Assembly (NCBI RefSeq): GCF_905404315.1
Contig: NC_066265.1
Coordinates: 25,630,501 to 25,694,500, forward strand
Length of the DNA: 64,000 nucleotides
Direction of reading: 5' to 3'
Source of the DNA: Leptidea sinapis
Lineage: Eukaryota; Arthropoda; Insecta; Lepidoptera; Pieridae
Positions 52,300-63,624 of the stretch are shown here, piece after piece (position 1 is the first letter of the stretch; the number at the start of each line of letters is the position of its first letter). The notes under the pieces were generated by a model. The model did not search any database. It was not told where the DNA came from and saw nothing but the letters and a program-made list of their open reading frames with translations. The position numbers were made by a program, and so were the translations under genes.

Positions 52300-52710
52300 T
52301 ATTCCGACTCGATTTCAATTAATTCATTTTATTTAAAATTGGATTTCAAATCACTAATTTAATGCCAAAAACTACTACCCATTCGAAAATGAATGCCTCA
52401 GACCTGAGAAGAACGGGCGCAAGAATCTCAGCAGGCTTTGTTTTTTTTTTTAAATAAAATTTTCGTCGACCGATTGGGAATAGAGTCCCAATCTGTGGTA
52501 TTATTAAGATAGTCATGTACGTTATAGTAACCTTTACCACATAAACGTCATTTAAGAATTCTTTCAAATATCATAAAAAAATGTTTTGAATACATTCTGG
52601 GATCTTGTTGTAAAGCAACACCCCAAAAAATACTTAATTTAACTTTAACTCGACTGAGCCGAGTAGTAGACATAACAAGTTTATGTTTGTTCCTAGTGTT
52701 AACAATATGG
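52300..52710 (-). mobile_element. LINE-C C-terminus and 3' UTR
   Basis: On minus from 52700: codons for GVLLYNKIPECIQN (about 52610), KEFLNDVYVVKVT in a shifted frame (about 52555), then the UTR with CTTGCGCCCGTTCTTCTCAG, GTCTGAGGCATTCATTTTCG and AATGGGTAGTAGTTTTTGGC. This is the uninterrupted version of the 34.6-35.3 kb copy. Confidence 0.7.
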
Positions 52711-53407
52711 TATGACAAATTCAGAAGCTGGTGAGAATCTTGTTAAATGATAATAAACATGCATTTTATTATCTCGGTTGTACTGGTAAAAGTTCTAGGC
52801 CAAAGTAAAAGTAGTATTGTGTTGTCATATGTCCTCGAAACGGTTGCTTATTTACAAGTATATCGGAAATCTCGAGGGGAGTGACAATCATGTTCAAAAA
52901 TTTTGTTAGATATATTCACAGAAATATACATATAAAATATAAATAAACACACGCAAGCGTATGAAAATAATAACATATACTACTGTAGAAGCGGTTGGTT
53001 ATTTAAATGCACATAATTAAATTGTTTTATCTGTATTTTAAAGTTTCCGCTAAGAATTGTAATAATCACTGACAATCATAATTAGGACACAGTTTCCCCT
53101 TACAATTCAGAATAACTAATGCATTCTCAAACTTAGCGCTCTAGCTTATATAGGGCACGACCGTCTACCGTGATGATGCCACTAACTGTAATTAGTTGGC
53201 ACAGCTGTAGTGCCAACTAACTTACACGAATCAAGTTGATTAAAGATCTGTATAGTATATGCCATTATAGTTATTTCTAATCATAGTGATTATTGTATAA
53301 AATAACATTACTTACACAGTCATGAGAAACAGTAGTTAAATCAATGTTATTATTAATTGAGATATCATATGTTATGGCACTTCATGAGTTTGGTAGCCTT
53401 TGTTAAC
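52711..53407. other. AT-rich, one short hairpin
   Basis: TTAGTTGGCAC (53192-53202) pairs with GTGCCAACTAA (53210-53220). No coding signature. Confidence 0.5.
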
Positions 53408-53720
53408 ACGTACCAGCCACTCTTCAGGCATTATCTATAAATAAATTTAAATGTTTTATTCAAAAAAGCTTTGTCTTAAATCCTACTACTCCACAGCTGA
53501 ATATCTAAGTGAGCATGGGGCAAGATTAATCATTATTTTATACCAATATCAATTACAGTACAATATTGTATATTTCATTAAAAAGAGCGCAAAAAAGAAT
53601 GCTAGGAGAGTTTCTTGAGCCGCCTCTTATCTCTAAGAGTGCCATTTGTTTCCGAAGCGGTAGTAATGTCTAGTATATTATAAAAGACATCAAAATGAAA
53701 TCCAAAGAATCCAAGTAATC
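53408..53720 (+). mobile_element. LINE-B C-terminus and 3' UTR
   Basis: Codons for VPATLQALSINKFKCFIQK (53412-53470), then the CTACTCCACAGCTGAATATC block, CAATATTGTATATTTCATTA, AATGCTAGGAGAGTTTCTTG and TTGTTTCCGAAGCGGTAGTA. It confirms that what looks like UTR in the first LINE-B copy is coding. Confidence 0.82.
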
Positions 53721-54221
53721 AATATATTATATATTGCTGACACTAATCACATAATAATATCCATAAGAAGATGTTTAAAAGCACAATTTATATAAAATTA
53801 AATAGCCATCCTAATTTTTACATACTCGTAAGTTTGTTATTCGCAAATCCCTAAATCTGTGACGCGATGACGGTTTGTTCGCGCCTACTTTCTCCAGCCC
53901 AAAGTAATCTAAAACAAATAAAGATGGGTGGGACCGTTGTACGCTTTCCGAATATAGAGCTCCCCTTCATGCTCATATGAATGATAACAAATTTTGTTCT
54001 CTCCGTTTTATACGAGAATTTCCTGTGAACTTTCCGGTTAATATTGATTCACTTGTCGTTGGATCTGAATTTTATGACCGAAATATTACGTGGGCCACAC
54101 TGAAAGTTTCAGGACTGTCCATTAGTTAAACAATTATTTAATAGTTATTTATGCAAATAAGTGTGATAATAGTATCACATGAGTGTTATAATACCAAATC
54201 ATCAACAGTTGCATAAAAGAC
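53721..54221. other. No gene seen
   Basis: AT-rich. 54188-54210 (ATCATCAACAGTTGCATAAA) matches the repeat end next to MITE-1 at 15515 and 11940. Confidence 0.45.
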
Positions 54222-54409
54222 TTTATCTACACCCATAATATAAATCCTCTAATAGAATCTGAAACAGTTAGCTTACTGCTAACATAAAAAAGCCAGTCCT
54301 AGTAACCATAATATCATCCAACGGAGTGTTCTCGTTTGGATGATTTAATTTTGGTAATAAGCTTACTGTTTAAGAATCTTTAATGATTTAAAGCCTGGGT
54401 GTAGATAAA
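54222..54409. mobile_element. MITE-1, compact copy
   Basis: Starts TTTATCTACACCCATAATAT and ends CCTGGGTGTAGATAAA. The two termini align as imperfect inverted repeats over about 50 bp (AAATC.T..AA...TTCT.AAACAGT.AGC). 188 bp, no coding. Confidence 0.75.
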
Positions 54410-54477
54410 AACAATAACGTTATCTTGAAATGTAACACTCAACACATCAAAGTTGTCTTCGATTCGATGATGAAGTT

Positions 54478-54748
54478 TCATCCGTGCTAGGGAAGGCTCC
54501 TTTGCACAGGATGCTGGCTAGATTATGGGAACCACAACGGCTCCTATTTCTGCCGTGAAGCAGTAATGTGTAAACATTATTGTGTTTCGGTCTGAAGGAT
54601 GCCATAGCTATTGCAATTACTGGGCAAATAAGACTTAACATCTTATGTCTCAAGGTGACGAACGCAATTGTAGTTTTTGGGTTCCGCTCATAATTTTTGG
54701 GTTTTTCAAGAATCCGGTGAACGTCCTCCTCGTCTCGTCCCTTATTTA
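54478..54748 (-). repeat. Rep-1 copy
   Basis: Inverse orientation: AAGGCTCCTTTGCACAGGAT, GCTGGCTAGATTATGGGAAC, CTGCCGTGAAGCAGTAATGT, GGGCAAATAAGACTTAACAT, then CCTCCTCGTCTCGTCCC. The CCTGCCCATTACAATG block is lost. Confidence 0.78.
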
Positions 54749-55008
54749 CTTTTTAAAAAAATCGTACGCTCTGTATATGCCTGGTTCAATGAATTCAGAC
54801 CAGGATAGTAGTATCGTGGAAAAAAGTGCAACGTAATATTTTTCCCCGAATTTCAAGACTATTAAACCATTTAATTTTAATTTATAAAACCATCAATATG
54901 TTTCATCATCATGATAACTAACTATAAGTCTGGCTATAAATATTACTACAACTTAAAATATAAAAAATATATATTGAATTAGGCGTTACTTTGCGGAAGT
55001 CCATAATT
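54749..55008. other. No gene seen
   Basis: AT-rich spacer. Confidence 0.4.
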
Positions 55009-55204
55009 ATACAAACGATTTAAGTTTTCTTTAGTGTTAATTCCGCCGATATTTGTTCTTAAAACAATTCGACACGTGTTTCACCTCTACACGAGGCATC
55101 CTCAGGACGTGTTGTCTCGCCTGAGTCTCGTGCCAGATATTGGCGTGTTTTAAAAACAAATATTGGCGGAATTAACACAAAAAAAAAACTTAAATCATTT
55201 GTAT
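55009..55204. mobile_element. MITE-3 with about 55-bp terminal inverted repeats
   Basis: Left ATACAAACGATTTAAGTTTT...TTAATTCCGCCGATATTTGT (55009-55065) is the inverse of 55146-55204 with a handful of differences. The core CACCTCTACACGAGGCATCC, TCAGGACGTGTTGTCTCGCC is familiar from lepidopteran repeats. No transposase. Confidence 0.8.
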
Positions 55205-55383
55205 CTTCAAATATTCAAATTGTTTCTTGAAACTTTTAATACATTTCAAAAGCCAGGAGTCATTCTTATATACTATGTTGTGTTTATGTTGAATTCCCAT
55301 AACTCGGGACCGTTTATTACAATCTGATTTTATTTATTCTTTTTTTTTGCGTTACTTGTCTTTTATAAAAAATAATTGAAATA

Positions 55384-55545
55384 ATCTCAGAGCGCCATTT
55401 GTTTCCAAAGTGGTAGTAGTATCTAGTATATTAGAAATGACATCAAAAATAATTCTAAAGGAATCAATTTTGAGAAAATAAAAGCCTTTTATGCCTTTTC
55501 ATCAGCTGAACATCAACGTCCTGCTCGTCTCGTCCCTATTTTGAA
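55384..55545. repeat. LINE-B 3' UTR fragment joined to a Rep-1 end
   Basis: 55384-55497 (+) has CTCAGAGCGCCATTTGTTTC and the GAGAAAATAAAAG tail of LINE-B. 55497-55545 (-) has TCATCAGCTGAACATCAACG and TCCTGCTCGTCTCGTCCC of Rep-1. The two are in direct contact. Confidence 0.7.
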
Positions 55546-55734
55546 TATAAATTCATAAAAAAATGATGCAGCTACTGTACTCAATTAGTTTTGTTTTGTA
55601 TTAAATAACATTTACTTTTTTAACTTACTCGTGTAAGGCATTGACTATTTGACGTTTGGGTATTTGTTACATCACTTTACATATTACATTGTAATTGAAA
55701 TGATTTGTAAAACGATGAAAATGTACCTGCCTAA

Positions 55735-55890
55735 ATCTTGATTTTAAAGAGTGGCAATGAGATTCTTGCAACTTCTTCTCATTAGCTCAACGAAGTAGCG
55801 GTAGATTCAGTGAGAATTTTTTTTTAAACAAGTTTCATTTCCGTGACCTAAATGGATAAAGCGATTTTGATTTGATTTGATTGAAACGAA
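55735..55890 (+). mobile_element. LINE 3' UTR
   Basis: GAGATTCTTGCAACTTCTTC, TCATTAGCTCAACGAAGTAG, CGGTAGATTCAG, then ATGGATAAAGCGATTTTGAT and a (GATTT)n tail. Same tail type as 24850-24935. Confidence 0.6.
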
Positions 55891-57399
55891 TTGGGTATCG
55901 AATATATTATTGTGTTTGTTCTTTAGTTAATGTATTTTTAAAGGTATATTCAAGCAATACTAGAAAATACTGGTAGATATGTCGTAGTCCTCATATTATA
56001 ATATAATATCTATAATAATTATGGCTTTAACAGCATTAACAACCTTTTTAGTTCTTACGGCATCCGGTCGCCCCAACCAATCTTCGACAGCAGATGTTGT
56101 ATACATATCGCTATAACTATACAACGTGTTAATATTCAACTCTCATCAATTTAATCTATAGCTAAAAAAAGGAATGTCCAAGAAACATGTGTTCTAAAAT
56201 GCATATTATGAATACAAAAAATGTTTTAAATGTACATTGTATCTTGATTCCAGTACGCCAAATCCTAATCTTAGCGACATTGCCAATCTTACACTAACAA
56301 AGATAAGCGATTATAAAATATTTTATATATTGATAACATAACACATCCATTTTGGTATATTTAACTATTTTCTTTTTTCATCAATTAAAATATTGCTCCA
56401 ATTACGACAATTTCTATGAACTCTGAGTAGTATTGAAGCTAAGCTGCAATTTATTTCTACATAATAAGACGAAAGTATGGTTAATGGAGCAAAGCATACA
56501 AAGGAATGCTATCATGTGATATAACTTCTAGAAAATTTATTAAAAATACCGCACCATTTAATAAAGACGCATACCATATTAAGTACCACAAAAGCCACAG
56601 TAGGAATAATAGAATAGAATATCATAAAATATCATACTAAACATAAATAAACACGTGTGGCACTTGGGAACTGCCGCGGTAAAGCTATTGCATAGCATTT
56701 TTTATCAACTTATACAATTATAATTATTTATTTATTCTTTTTTGATAATATTTCCCATTTTTTTTTTGATACTAATTCAAGTTACACTCTTTGAGCGTGG
56801 TGACCGATAAGAAAACATTTTGTTTTCTTTTATTGAATAAATGTGAAGTTACTTAATATTGTTTAAAATATTTTTATTATCATGCAATACATGTAGGTTA
56901 TTCAGGAACTTTTATAATTGAAACTATAGGTTTATGGTAACTGAAATAAGAAACATAAGTTTGAGACTTGATATCTTCTAAATATCTAGAAAATACCGCG
57001 TCAATGGTTGTCCCATATTTTGTTGTGGGTTCTTGTAGCAGTTAGTTATTATTAATTACATTAATAAACAATCTACCTAAATAGGTTTTTCGTATTTATG
57101 AATCAGTTACTGGGTGATCTGGTCACTTGGCTTGGCTAGAGGTCCTAGGTCTATGTGTTGAATTTAATTAGACATCTATCAGTGAATTTTACTTCACACT
57201 TAAACAGGCTTAGGACTGTCTACCGTGTCTTCGCTCAAAATAGTGCGATTTAGCAGCAAAACGTCGTCGTTCCGCCATAATTATAAATAAAAGATTTTTC
57301 TACAGGTATTTGCATACTTTGAAGTTTTTGTACACTGTGATCACTAATCAACTAGAAATAAGAATTAAATTTAATAACCAAAATGTAGCCCGTGGACCC
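55891..57399. other. Long AT-rich stretch, no gene seen
   Basis: No coding signature, terminal repeats or known family recognised. Confidence 0.5.
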
Positions 57400-57515
57400 C
57401 AGACCTACGTCATTTTATAAAAGCTGAAAGTTTGTCAGCGCATGCTCCCAAAACAGGATAGACGATGGTCCATTATGGAGTTTGGGTTGCAGTGGCATTG
57501 TCAGGTAAACGGTAC
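57400..57515 (+). repeat. Short dispersed repeat (pairs with 32.7 kb)
   Basis: TTTTATAAAAGCTGAAAGTT and GAGTTTGGGTTGCAGTGGC...GTCAGGTAA correspond to 32710-32775. Unknown class. Confidence 0.5.
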
Positions 57516-59234
57516 TAAAGGTGTGTAAAATACCGATCTAAATACATCAAAGAATAAAGTGCGATTTTTCGGTATTACCTTCAGAATATTATTAAAAATC
57601 ACGATATTCATTGTCAGACACTTACCATCGTGGCAACCCCTTGCCAGACACCCTTAATCGTCACAAAATTATAATTTTACTGTATCTAATTTGAATTTAA
57701 AAATAAATAGTGTTAGCTTGTGCGACATCTAGTGTCACTTTCATAATCTATTTCGTATGTCCAAATCGAACGTTGAATCTATCGAGTGTAATACAACATC
57801 ACAGTTTCCGATAGATGGCGCTGATCACGGAACACTGGGGGTGTTAGGTTTTATTTCGTTACGGAATTTCTTGATTCGGTGGCCGCGCTCAAAGCCCGCG
57901 ATAAAAGCTATGCAATAGCTTAAAATCACTTTATAAATAAAATAATTGCAAAAGTAAAATAATGCTCCATTGCACAAAATACACATAATATTTTACTTAG
58001 AAAATATTTTACTTATTTTTTGTAAATTGAACCACAGCCAAATATGGATAATGAAAATATCTATAAAATATTATTATCATAAAAAATTTTAGTTCACTTG
58101 AGCCATTATTTATAATGCAAGCCATATCCAGTCTCTCTTAATCCGTATAAATATTGGTGTTGTCATAATTTCATGTTTTTATGTACACATATTTATAGTT
58201 GCACATTTTTCTCTTTTGGATACTTTTGGTAATTATAGCATAATGTTATATTATAATATAAGTAATATAATACATTATTAATATTACACATTAGTGTTTG
58301 TGGATTTATGATTAATCATAAGAGAATAAATATGTTTAACCCAACACAGGGGAAATTTAGTTTAAAAATAAATAAAGTACGCTTAGCTAGCAAAACTAAA
58401 AGTTGATAATATTTTTTATATGAAGTGTTAAGTTAAATTGTTTTAAACACATTAATTTATTGATTTAATAATAAGTCATTTAGACTGGGTAACATCATAT
58501 TAGCTGTTATAGTTAGGTTTAAGTTAAATTTAACGTTGACAGTAACGCTGACTTTAACATAGACTGCGGTAGGTATGATTGTGTTACACCATCGTATTCC
58601 TTGGCATAGTTAAAGTTAAAGGTTAATATCAAGTCAATGTCAAATATTTAATTTGAAACTTTTGACAGGTCACTAAAAGCTTTAACCGGTGATTGGACGG
58701 TTACTGTTAACAGTTGAAGTTATGACGTTGTCTAAAAATTTTCAAATTTTGCATCTCATTTCTTGCTTAACAGCCACTTTAAAATATTTGTTATTACTTA
58801 ACTTAGTTGATGCAACCCAGCTTTTATAACTAAATAAATAACGATACAACTAGTGATCACACTGTCGTTACATAAGTTTATACTCGGTTTATGGATTTAT
58901 CAGGCAAGTCAAAACACCCTTGCCACAAGGACGTGATCCAAATCCGATTCAGTTCGTCATTTCAGCCGTAAAACGCTTCGCACATTTGTCGCATAATTCC
59001 CGTCTCCTCAGGGAACCATTCTAGCCTCCAACCCTGTTTAATATTCTACGTTGCTATATAACCGATACACGTATTACACAGCTATAACTTGAAAATAATA
59101 TTCAGCGATGAAACACCGGTTTATCAGTCGATTACACAGGGTTATCACACCTTCCTATTGAGTACTCCATATTGCAGTGTTCATAATTAAGTTTACTGAT
59201 TTTTAATTATTCTTGAAAAGCTTATTAGGTAACG
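57516..59234. other. Long stretch, no gene seen
   Basis: AT-rich with a patch of higher GC at 57780-57900 (GATAGATGGCGCTGATCACG) and another at 58915-59040. None translates to a recognisable protein. Confidence 0.45.
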
Positions 59235-59385
59235 TACTATTGAAGTGAAAACTTCTTCAGCGGTGTTGAGCACTTTTCTTGGGGTGGGTATAAAATGTTA
59301 AACTCGCGTCAGGACACGTGGCCTGATAAAAAATTCGTAAGACCGTCGTTGAAAAAATTAATGAAAGATTTATACTTCTAAGTAA
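59235..59385 (+). repeat. Dispersed repeat (pairs with 31.7 kb)
   Basis: GAAGTGAAAACTTCTTCAGC, GGTGTTGAGCAC, GGGTATAAAATGTTAAACTC and GTAAGACCGTCGTTGAAAAA match 31698-31815. Class unknown. Confidence 0.6.
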
Positions 59386-59699
59386 TTATAGTTCGCCTAT
59401 TTCAATTCAATAAATAAAAATTTTGTTCAAAGACTCCTCATTTCAATTTGTTTTAACTATCTTAATATTTTATATAAATCCAGTGTCCTGATGTTTTTTA
59501 TCAGTGAACTCCAAAACTTATGAACGAATTTTAAAAGTGATTACTTCATAGAGTGCAGTTTAGTCCGTTAGTTAAGTTGAGAGATAGTATAGTTTTTATT
59601 TCTATTTGGGACCCATAATTACTTTTATTTCCAATATAATAGACATATTTTCCATGAGAGAATTTATTGATGCACGGTTTGACAGTTCTGCTGTGAAAT
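59386..59699. other. No gene seen
   Basis: AT-rich; it may contain the left part of the Helitron that ends at 59825, but the start is not recognisable. Confidence 0.35.
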
Positions 59700-59825
59700 A
59701 AATTCATTATAACAACAGGGAGCATACAAAATAATTCTTGAAGTTATGGTATATTATTAACAAATTCATTAAAAAGAGAATATTATATTTGTTATGTACG
59801 GCACGACGTCTGTCGGGTCAGCTAG
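59700..59825 (+). mobile_element. Helitron 3' end
   Basis: Ends GACGTCTGTCGGGTCAGCTAG followed by T, with CTAG at 59822-59825, the same terminus as at 6.8 kb. The 5' TC end was not located. Confidence 0.6.
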
Positions 59826-60255
59826 TATAGTAAAAATATAGACGAATAAATAAGATTTGTTTTGTATGTGGAAATATTAAAAATAATGCATGTACCTTCT
59901 CATATAATATATAACAGTTTATCTATAGGTTCGTTATATATGTAGATATAGCTACGAAATAGACACTTTGAGCGTCTGCTGCACATACTTGTTCCTAAAT
60001 TATATTTACTCAAACGTCACGTTTCTGTGCATTCGGATTAAAGTCAGCGTGCAGTGTTGCAAATGGAGATTGCAGAACCGGATTTACTTTGTTCAGTAAA
60101 GTGAAAAGACCAGAGTTTTCTGGCAAGATGACATTAAATTCTGAAATATAAATAGCCATTCAAAGCCAAGTCAATACTTGAGTGAAATAATTATAAACAA
60201 TTTGTTAGTTATTTAAAGTGATAACCCTAACTTCTGTGATAAATTACACAAATTA
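59826..60255. other. No gene seen
   Basis: AT-rich with no recognised element. Confidence 0.45.
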
Positions 60256-60350
60256 AATTATGAACGATGCGGGACTCGAACCCTCGACCTCTCGCGTTCC
60301 GTGCGAGCACTCTTCCGATGAGACAACCGTTAGAGTGACTGAAAAAACAG
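60256..60350 (-). mobile_element. tRNA-derived SINE body
   Basis: On minus: A-box region TCTCATCGGAAGAGTGC and B box GAGGGTTCGAGTCCC, then CGCATCGTTCATAATTT. The SINE head is missing. Confidence 0.72.
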
Positions 60351-60704
60351 TTTAAAATCACTGGAAAAGCTTTTTAAGAAGAATATTTTCATCATTTTGA
60401 CATGGAAACAGAATTCATTAATACTATTCTCTTAAATTCTTTCGGTTCTAGTTGATTCAGAACGACGAATTGATGTTAATTGTAATAAAAAAATTAATGG
60501 AATTGTCTTGTGCAGCTTAATGTATCTATTGTCATGTGCACACAAGTCTATTTAACAGATGTTTCGGCAAAGTAACGGTAAATCGTTTTGAACTTCACAT
60601 GTCATGCACACCAATATCCTCTTTATTTACACTTTAACTAGTTGTTGGAAGGTGAAGTTTTGTTCATAATTTTTCTATTTTTTATTTAGAATTCATAGCT
60701 TAAC
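60351..60704. other. No gene seen
   Basis: AT-rich spacer between two SINE copies. Confidence 0.45.
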
Positions 60705-60890
60705 TAATTTATGAACGATGCGGGATTCGAACCCGCGACCTCTCTCGTTTCGTTCGGGCGTTATTCCAGCGAGACAACCGTTTGAGTGACGTAACGTTCA
60801 TAAATCTAGATATGTCGTGTTCAACTCTCAAGTTGTGGCTTCATCTACAGGATCTACTTTGCAGTTGATAACCTGCTCAGCTTTATATCA
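60705..60890 (-). mobile_element. tRNA-derived SINE, full length
   Basis: On minus: head (GCTGAGCAGGTTATCAACTG, GTAGATGAAGCCACAACTTG), A-box region TCTCGCTGGAATAACGC and B box GCGGGTTCGAATCCC, which fits the pol III consensus exactly, then the CGCATCGTTCATAAA end. The best preserved SINE in the window. Confidence 0.8.
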
Positions 60891-61119
60891 AGTAGAAGTT
60901 TTGATCATTGGTGATTGTATTAGTCACAAAATTGACATATTTCAAATGTCTAGTCAAAGGAATCTACCAGAGATATATTATATTGAACATTTGGTAACAT
61001 AGCTGAAGGTACGGCGGTTTGAAAATACGACGAATCTCTAACAGAAAAATCATGCAATAATTTAATAGAACGTCTTTGTGCGTAGGCACTATCATACACC
61101 CAGATATACCCGAATCAGC
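60891..61119. other. No gene seen
   Basis: AT-rich spacer. Confidence 0.4.
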
Positions 61120-61455
61120 CTTTCAATACAAGACAATTTAAGACAATTTCTTTACAGCTAGCTTAGAGGGGCTGCTCACGTTAATACCAGCAGCCTCAAT
61201 CCACCACATGACATTACAAGAAAATGAAAAATTCCAGCTGCATTATGTTGACGTCTTTCTTTTCTTTCTTTCGGCATTCTAAAACCTCGGATTTTCCAAG
61301 AAACTTCTCGCTTCGCACAGCCACTTTGTGGAATCAATTACCAGCTGCAGTTTTCCTGAACCGATACAACAAAGAGACCTTCAAGCTTCTAAGCTTGAAG
61401 AAGCTATTATACTCCCACCTTAAAGGCTGTTTTTTTTTTAATGAAAATACGGAAC
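61120..61455 (+). mobile_element. LINE 3' end, jockey/CR1-like
   Basis: Frame pieces LIPAASIHHMT (about 61175) and HSKTSDFPRNFSLRTATLWN, QLPAAVFLNRYNKETFKL (61275-61385), then HLKG and a T-run. The FFPRT..LWN.LP..VFP..Y....FK pattern is the RT C-terminus also seen in LINE-A, but the sequence is distinct enough to be another family. Two frames are needed. Confidence 0.68.
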
Positions 61456-61589
61456 GAGACGTGTTGGTATAGTATAAATAAGTTAAATAGCTTAAATTAA
61501 TGTAGCATTCAATAGGGAACTCTTAAATGTGGGGTAACTAATGATCCCTTTAGAGATTTATTTTATTGAAAATTGTAATGAAATTACTT

Positions 61590-61720
61590 TAGATAATTAA
61601 TACGTCTAGATAGAGTCTCTTTCTGTTAGACAACCGATAAAAACAGGCCAGGAATAATACTTAAGTGTGTGTGACATGCTACGTTTTACAAAATAAGTGT
61701 AACACAGCACACAGTGCACA
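61590..61720 (+). repeat. ACGTCTAGATA repeat copy
   Basis: TTAATACGTCTAGATAGAGT, AAACAGGCCAGGAATAATAC, GTGTGTGTGACATGCTACG. It parallels 9815-9925 and 15738-15830. Confidence 0.5.
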
Positions 61721-62517
61721 GTAAGTAAAAGTGAGTAACACAGCTGTTTGTGACCCTCTACTTCTGGTCGTGAGGCCGCCCCATAAGTAACGTGTAAGGT
61801 TTTTCATAACATAATATTCACTCTGAAAATATAGACCCTGGGCTGAAATGTTAGATAACTGTAGTGGGTTTTATTAAAACGTCATACTTTTCGATTATAA
61901 TTATTAATTTTATTATAAAAGTTTAGTGAAATTAATATTATGACAGTACACTGCCAGTACATGTACGCTCAGAAACATATTAGCCAATTTGAAAGAATAG
62001 CGATGTGCACATTGTCAATCGTACTCGAAGCAAACATAAACGCAATGTTAAATAATGCATAAAAAATATGTTATACCTTTAGTTCAAATATGAATAAAGA
62101 TGTAATGAGACCAAAACTGAATCAGTCATAATTAATACAAACTTCAGCATTAATCTCATAACAGAAATAAATGAGAAATTACACAACGATACAAGAACCC
62201 TGGTAATTACTCAGACTCAAGAAGACTACTTTCGCGGAAAATTAAATGAAAACACCCCATCACCGTCCTTTCCCCGAGAGCCTAGATAGGAAAAGTATAA
62301 GTGAATATTAATTAAATGTTTTCAGGGTTTTAGTACTCGATATTATAAAAAGGTTTTAGAAAAGTCAAGATTTAAGAAAAGAGTTTTATTTATTTTGTGT
62401 TAGTGTAATATCATAATGGATTAATGTAGGTACGCATATAGCTTATAATTAACTTATTTTCGAAACGAAAGTTTTATACACAAAATTTTATCTCATAGAT
62501 ATCTTTGAAATAAGTGC
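61721..62517. other. No gene seen
   Basis: AT-rich with no recognised element. Confidence 0.45.
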
Positions 62518-62850
62518 TGTTTCACCTGATTCCTGTGGCCGAATTCCACGTACGCACAACACGCCACAAATTACGATATCATCACCACCATCTGGATGTG
62601 TGGCGGTCCCACACAGTGTGGTTTTCTAGGAGCTTTTTTCCACGTACTACAAAGATATCGAATGAGCGTCCTTAAGCGGTGTTTCTGGGACGATACGAAA
62701 TGGATACCTTCAAAAAAGCGCGTACATCTTCCTCAAAGGCCGGCAATGGTCCTGTGATTGCTCTGGTGTTGCAAGATATGGGCGGCGGTGATCACTTAAC
62801 ACCAGATGACCCGTCCGCTCGTTTATCCTCCTTTTCCATAGAAAAAAAAA
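62518..62850 (+). mobile_element. LINE-A 3' end
   Basis: TTTCACCTGATTCCTGTGGC begins codons for HLIPVAEFHVRTTRHK, then RYHHHHLDVWR, then degraded FLGAFFHV and WDDTKWIP, followed by the UTR (AAGGCCGGCAATGGTCC, GGCGGCGGTGATCACTTAAC) and an A-run at about 62842-62850. Frame is lost after about 62600. Confidence 0.8.
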
Positions 62851-63624
62851 CTCCAAAGTAGTATTAATGTACCTTAACAGCGTTCTCTCAACGTTCCTAG
62901 TAAAAAAAAAGTTGCGGTCAGGCACCACCGTAGGACTATCTCTTCATCTGTTGGTAAACTTCCTATATTTATTATTTCTCGTGCTTTGAGGGAAATTCGT
63001 TAAGAAATTGTTATTTTTCTCGTACGCTCTCTATTTGTTAATCTGTTTTATTTTTCATTTCTATAATTTTTTAATATTCAAACAATACAAAGTACTAATA
63101 ATTTGCAGGTAAATTTAATATTTATAAATAGCATTTACTTATCAAAAATTTAACATGAAATAGTTTATTGTAAGTTAGTTAAAAAGAAATATTATTATGT
63201 TAAGCTACATAATTATTTTATATTATTTTTATATATTACTACTTAATTAGTATATATAACTGTTAAGCTACTAAATTATTTTATCTTAGTATTTTTAATT
63301 AACTTTCTTTATCTATTATACATCACCATTATTCAACATTTTATGACAATGTTACGAGTATATAACACGCGGTTAAGGGTGCGGGTGACACAATTTCTTT
63401 TAACTTAGATTAATACCATATTATAAGTACCTATTGTGAACACTGTTTCTTGACCGTAATAAATAAATAAACAAATAAATACAAACACTGAAGCACTGTC
63501 ACGTCTTTCTTACCAATAGCTTAAATGCTTTCTTAGATTTGGTAGTTCATCACTTTTCAAATAGTTTATACTATCTCTACTTCACTTATGTTAGCCTAGT
63601 AAAATAGCAAAAAATAATGGACCG
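62851..63624. other. No gene seen
   Basis: Very AT-rich, especially 63100-63320. No coding signature. Confidence 0.5.

Noticed and set aside
60716..60790. Possible functional tRNA gene on -
   Set aside because: Perfect B box but same SINE head and trailer as the other copies, and the A-box half is degraded.
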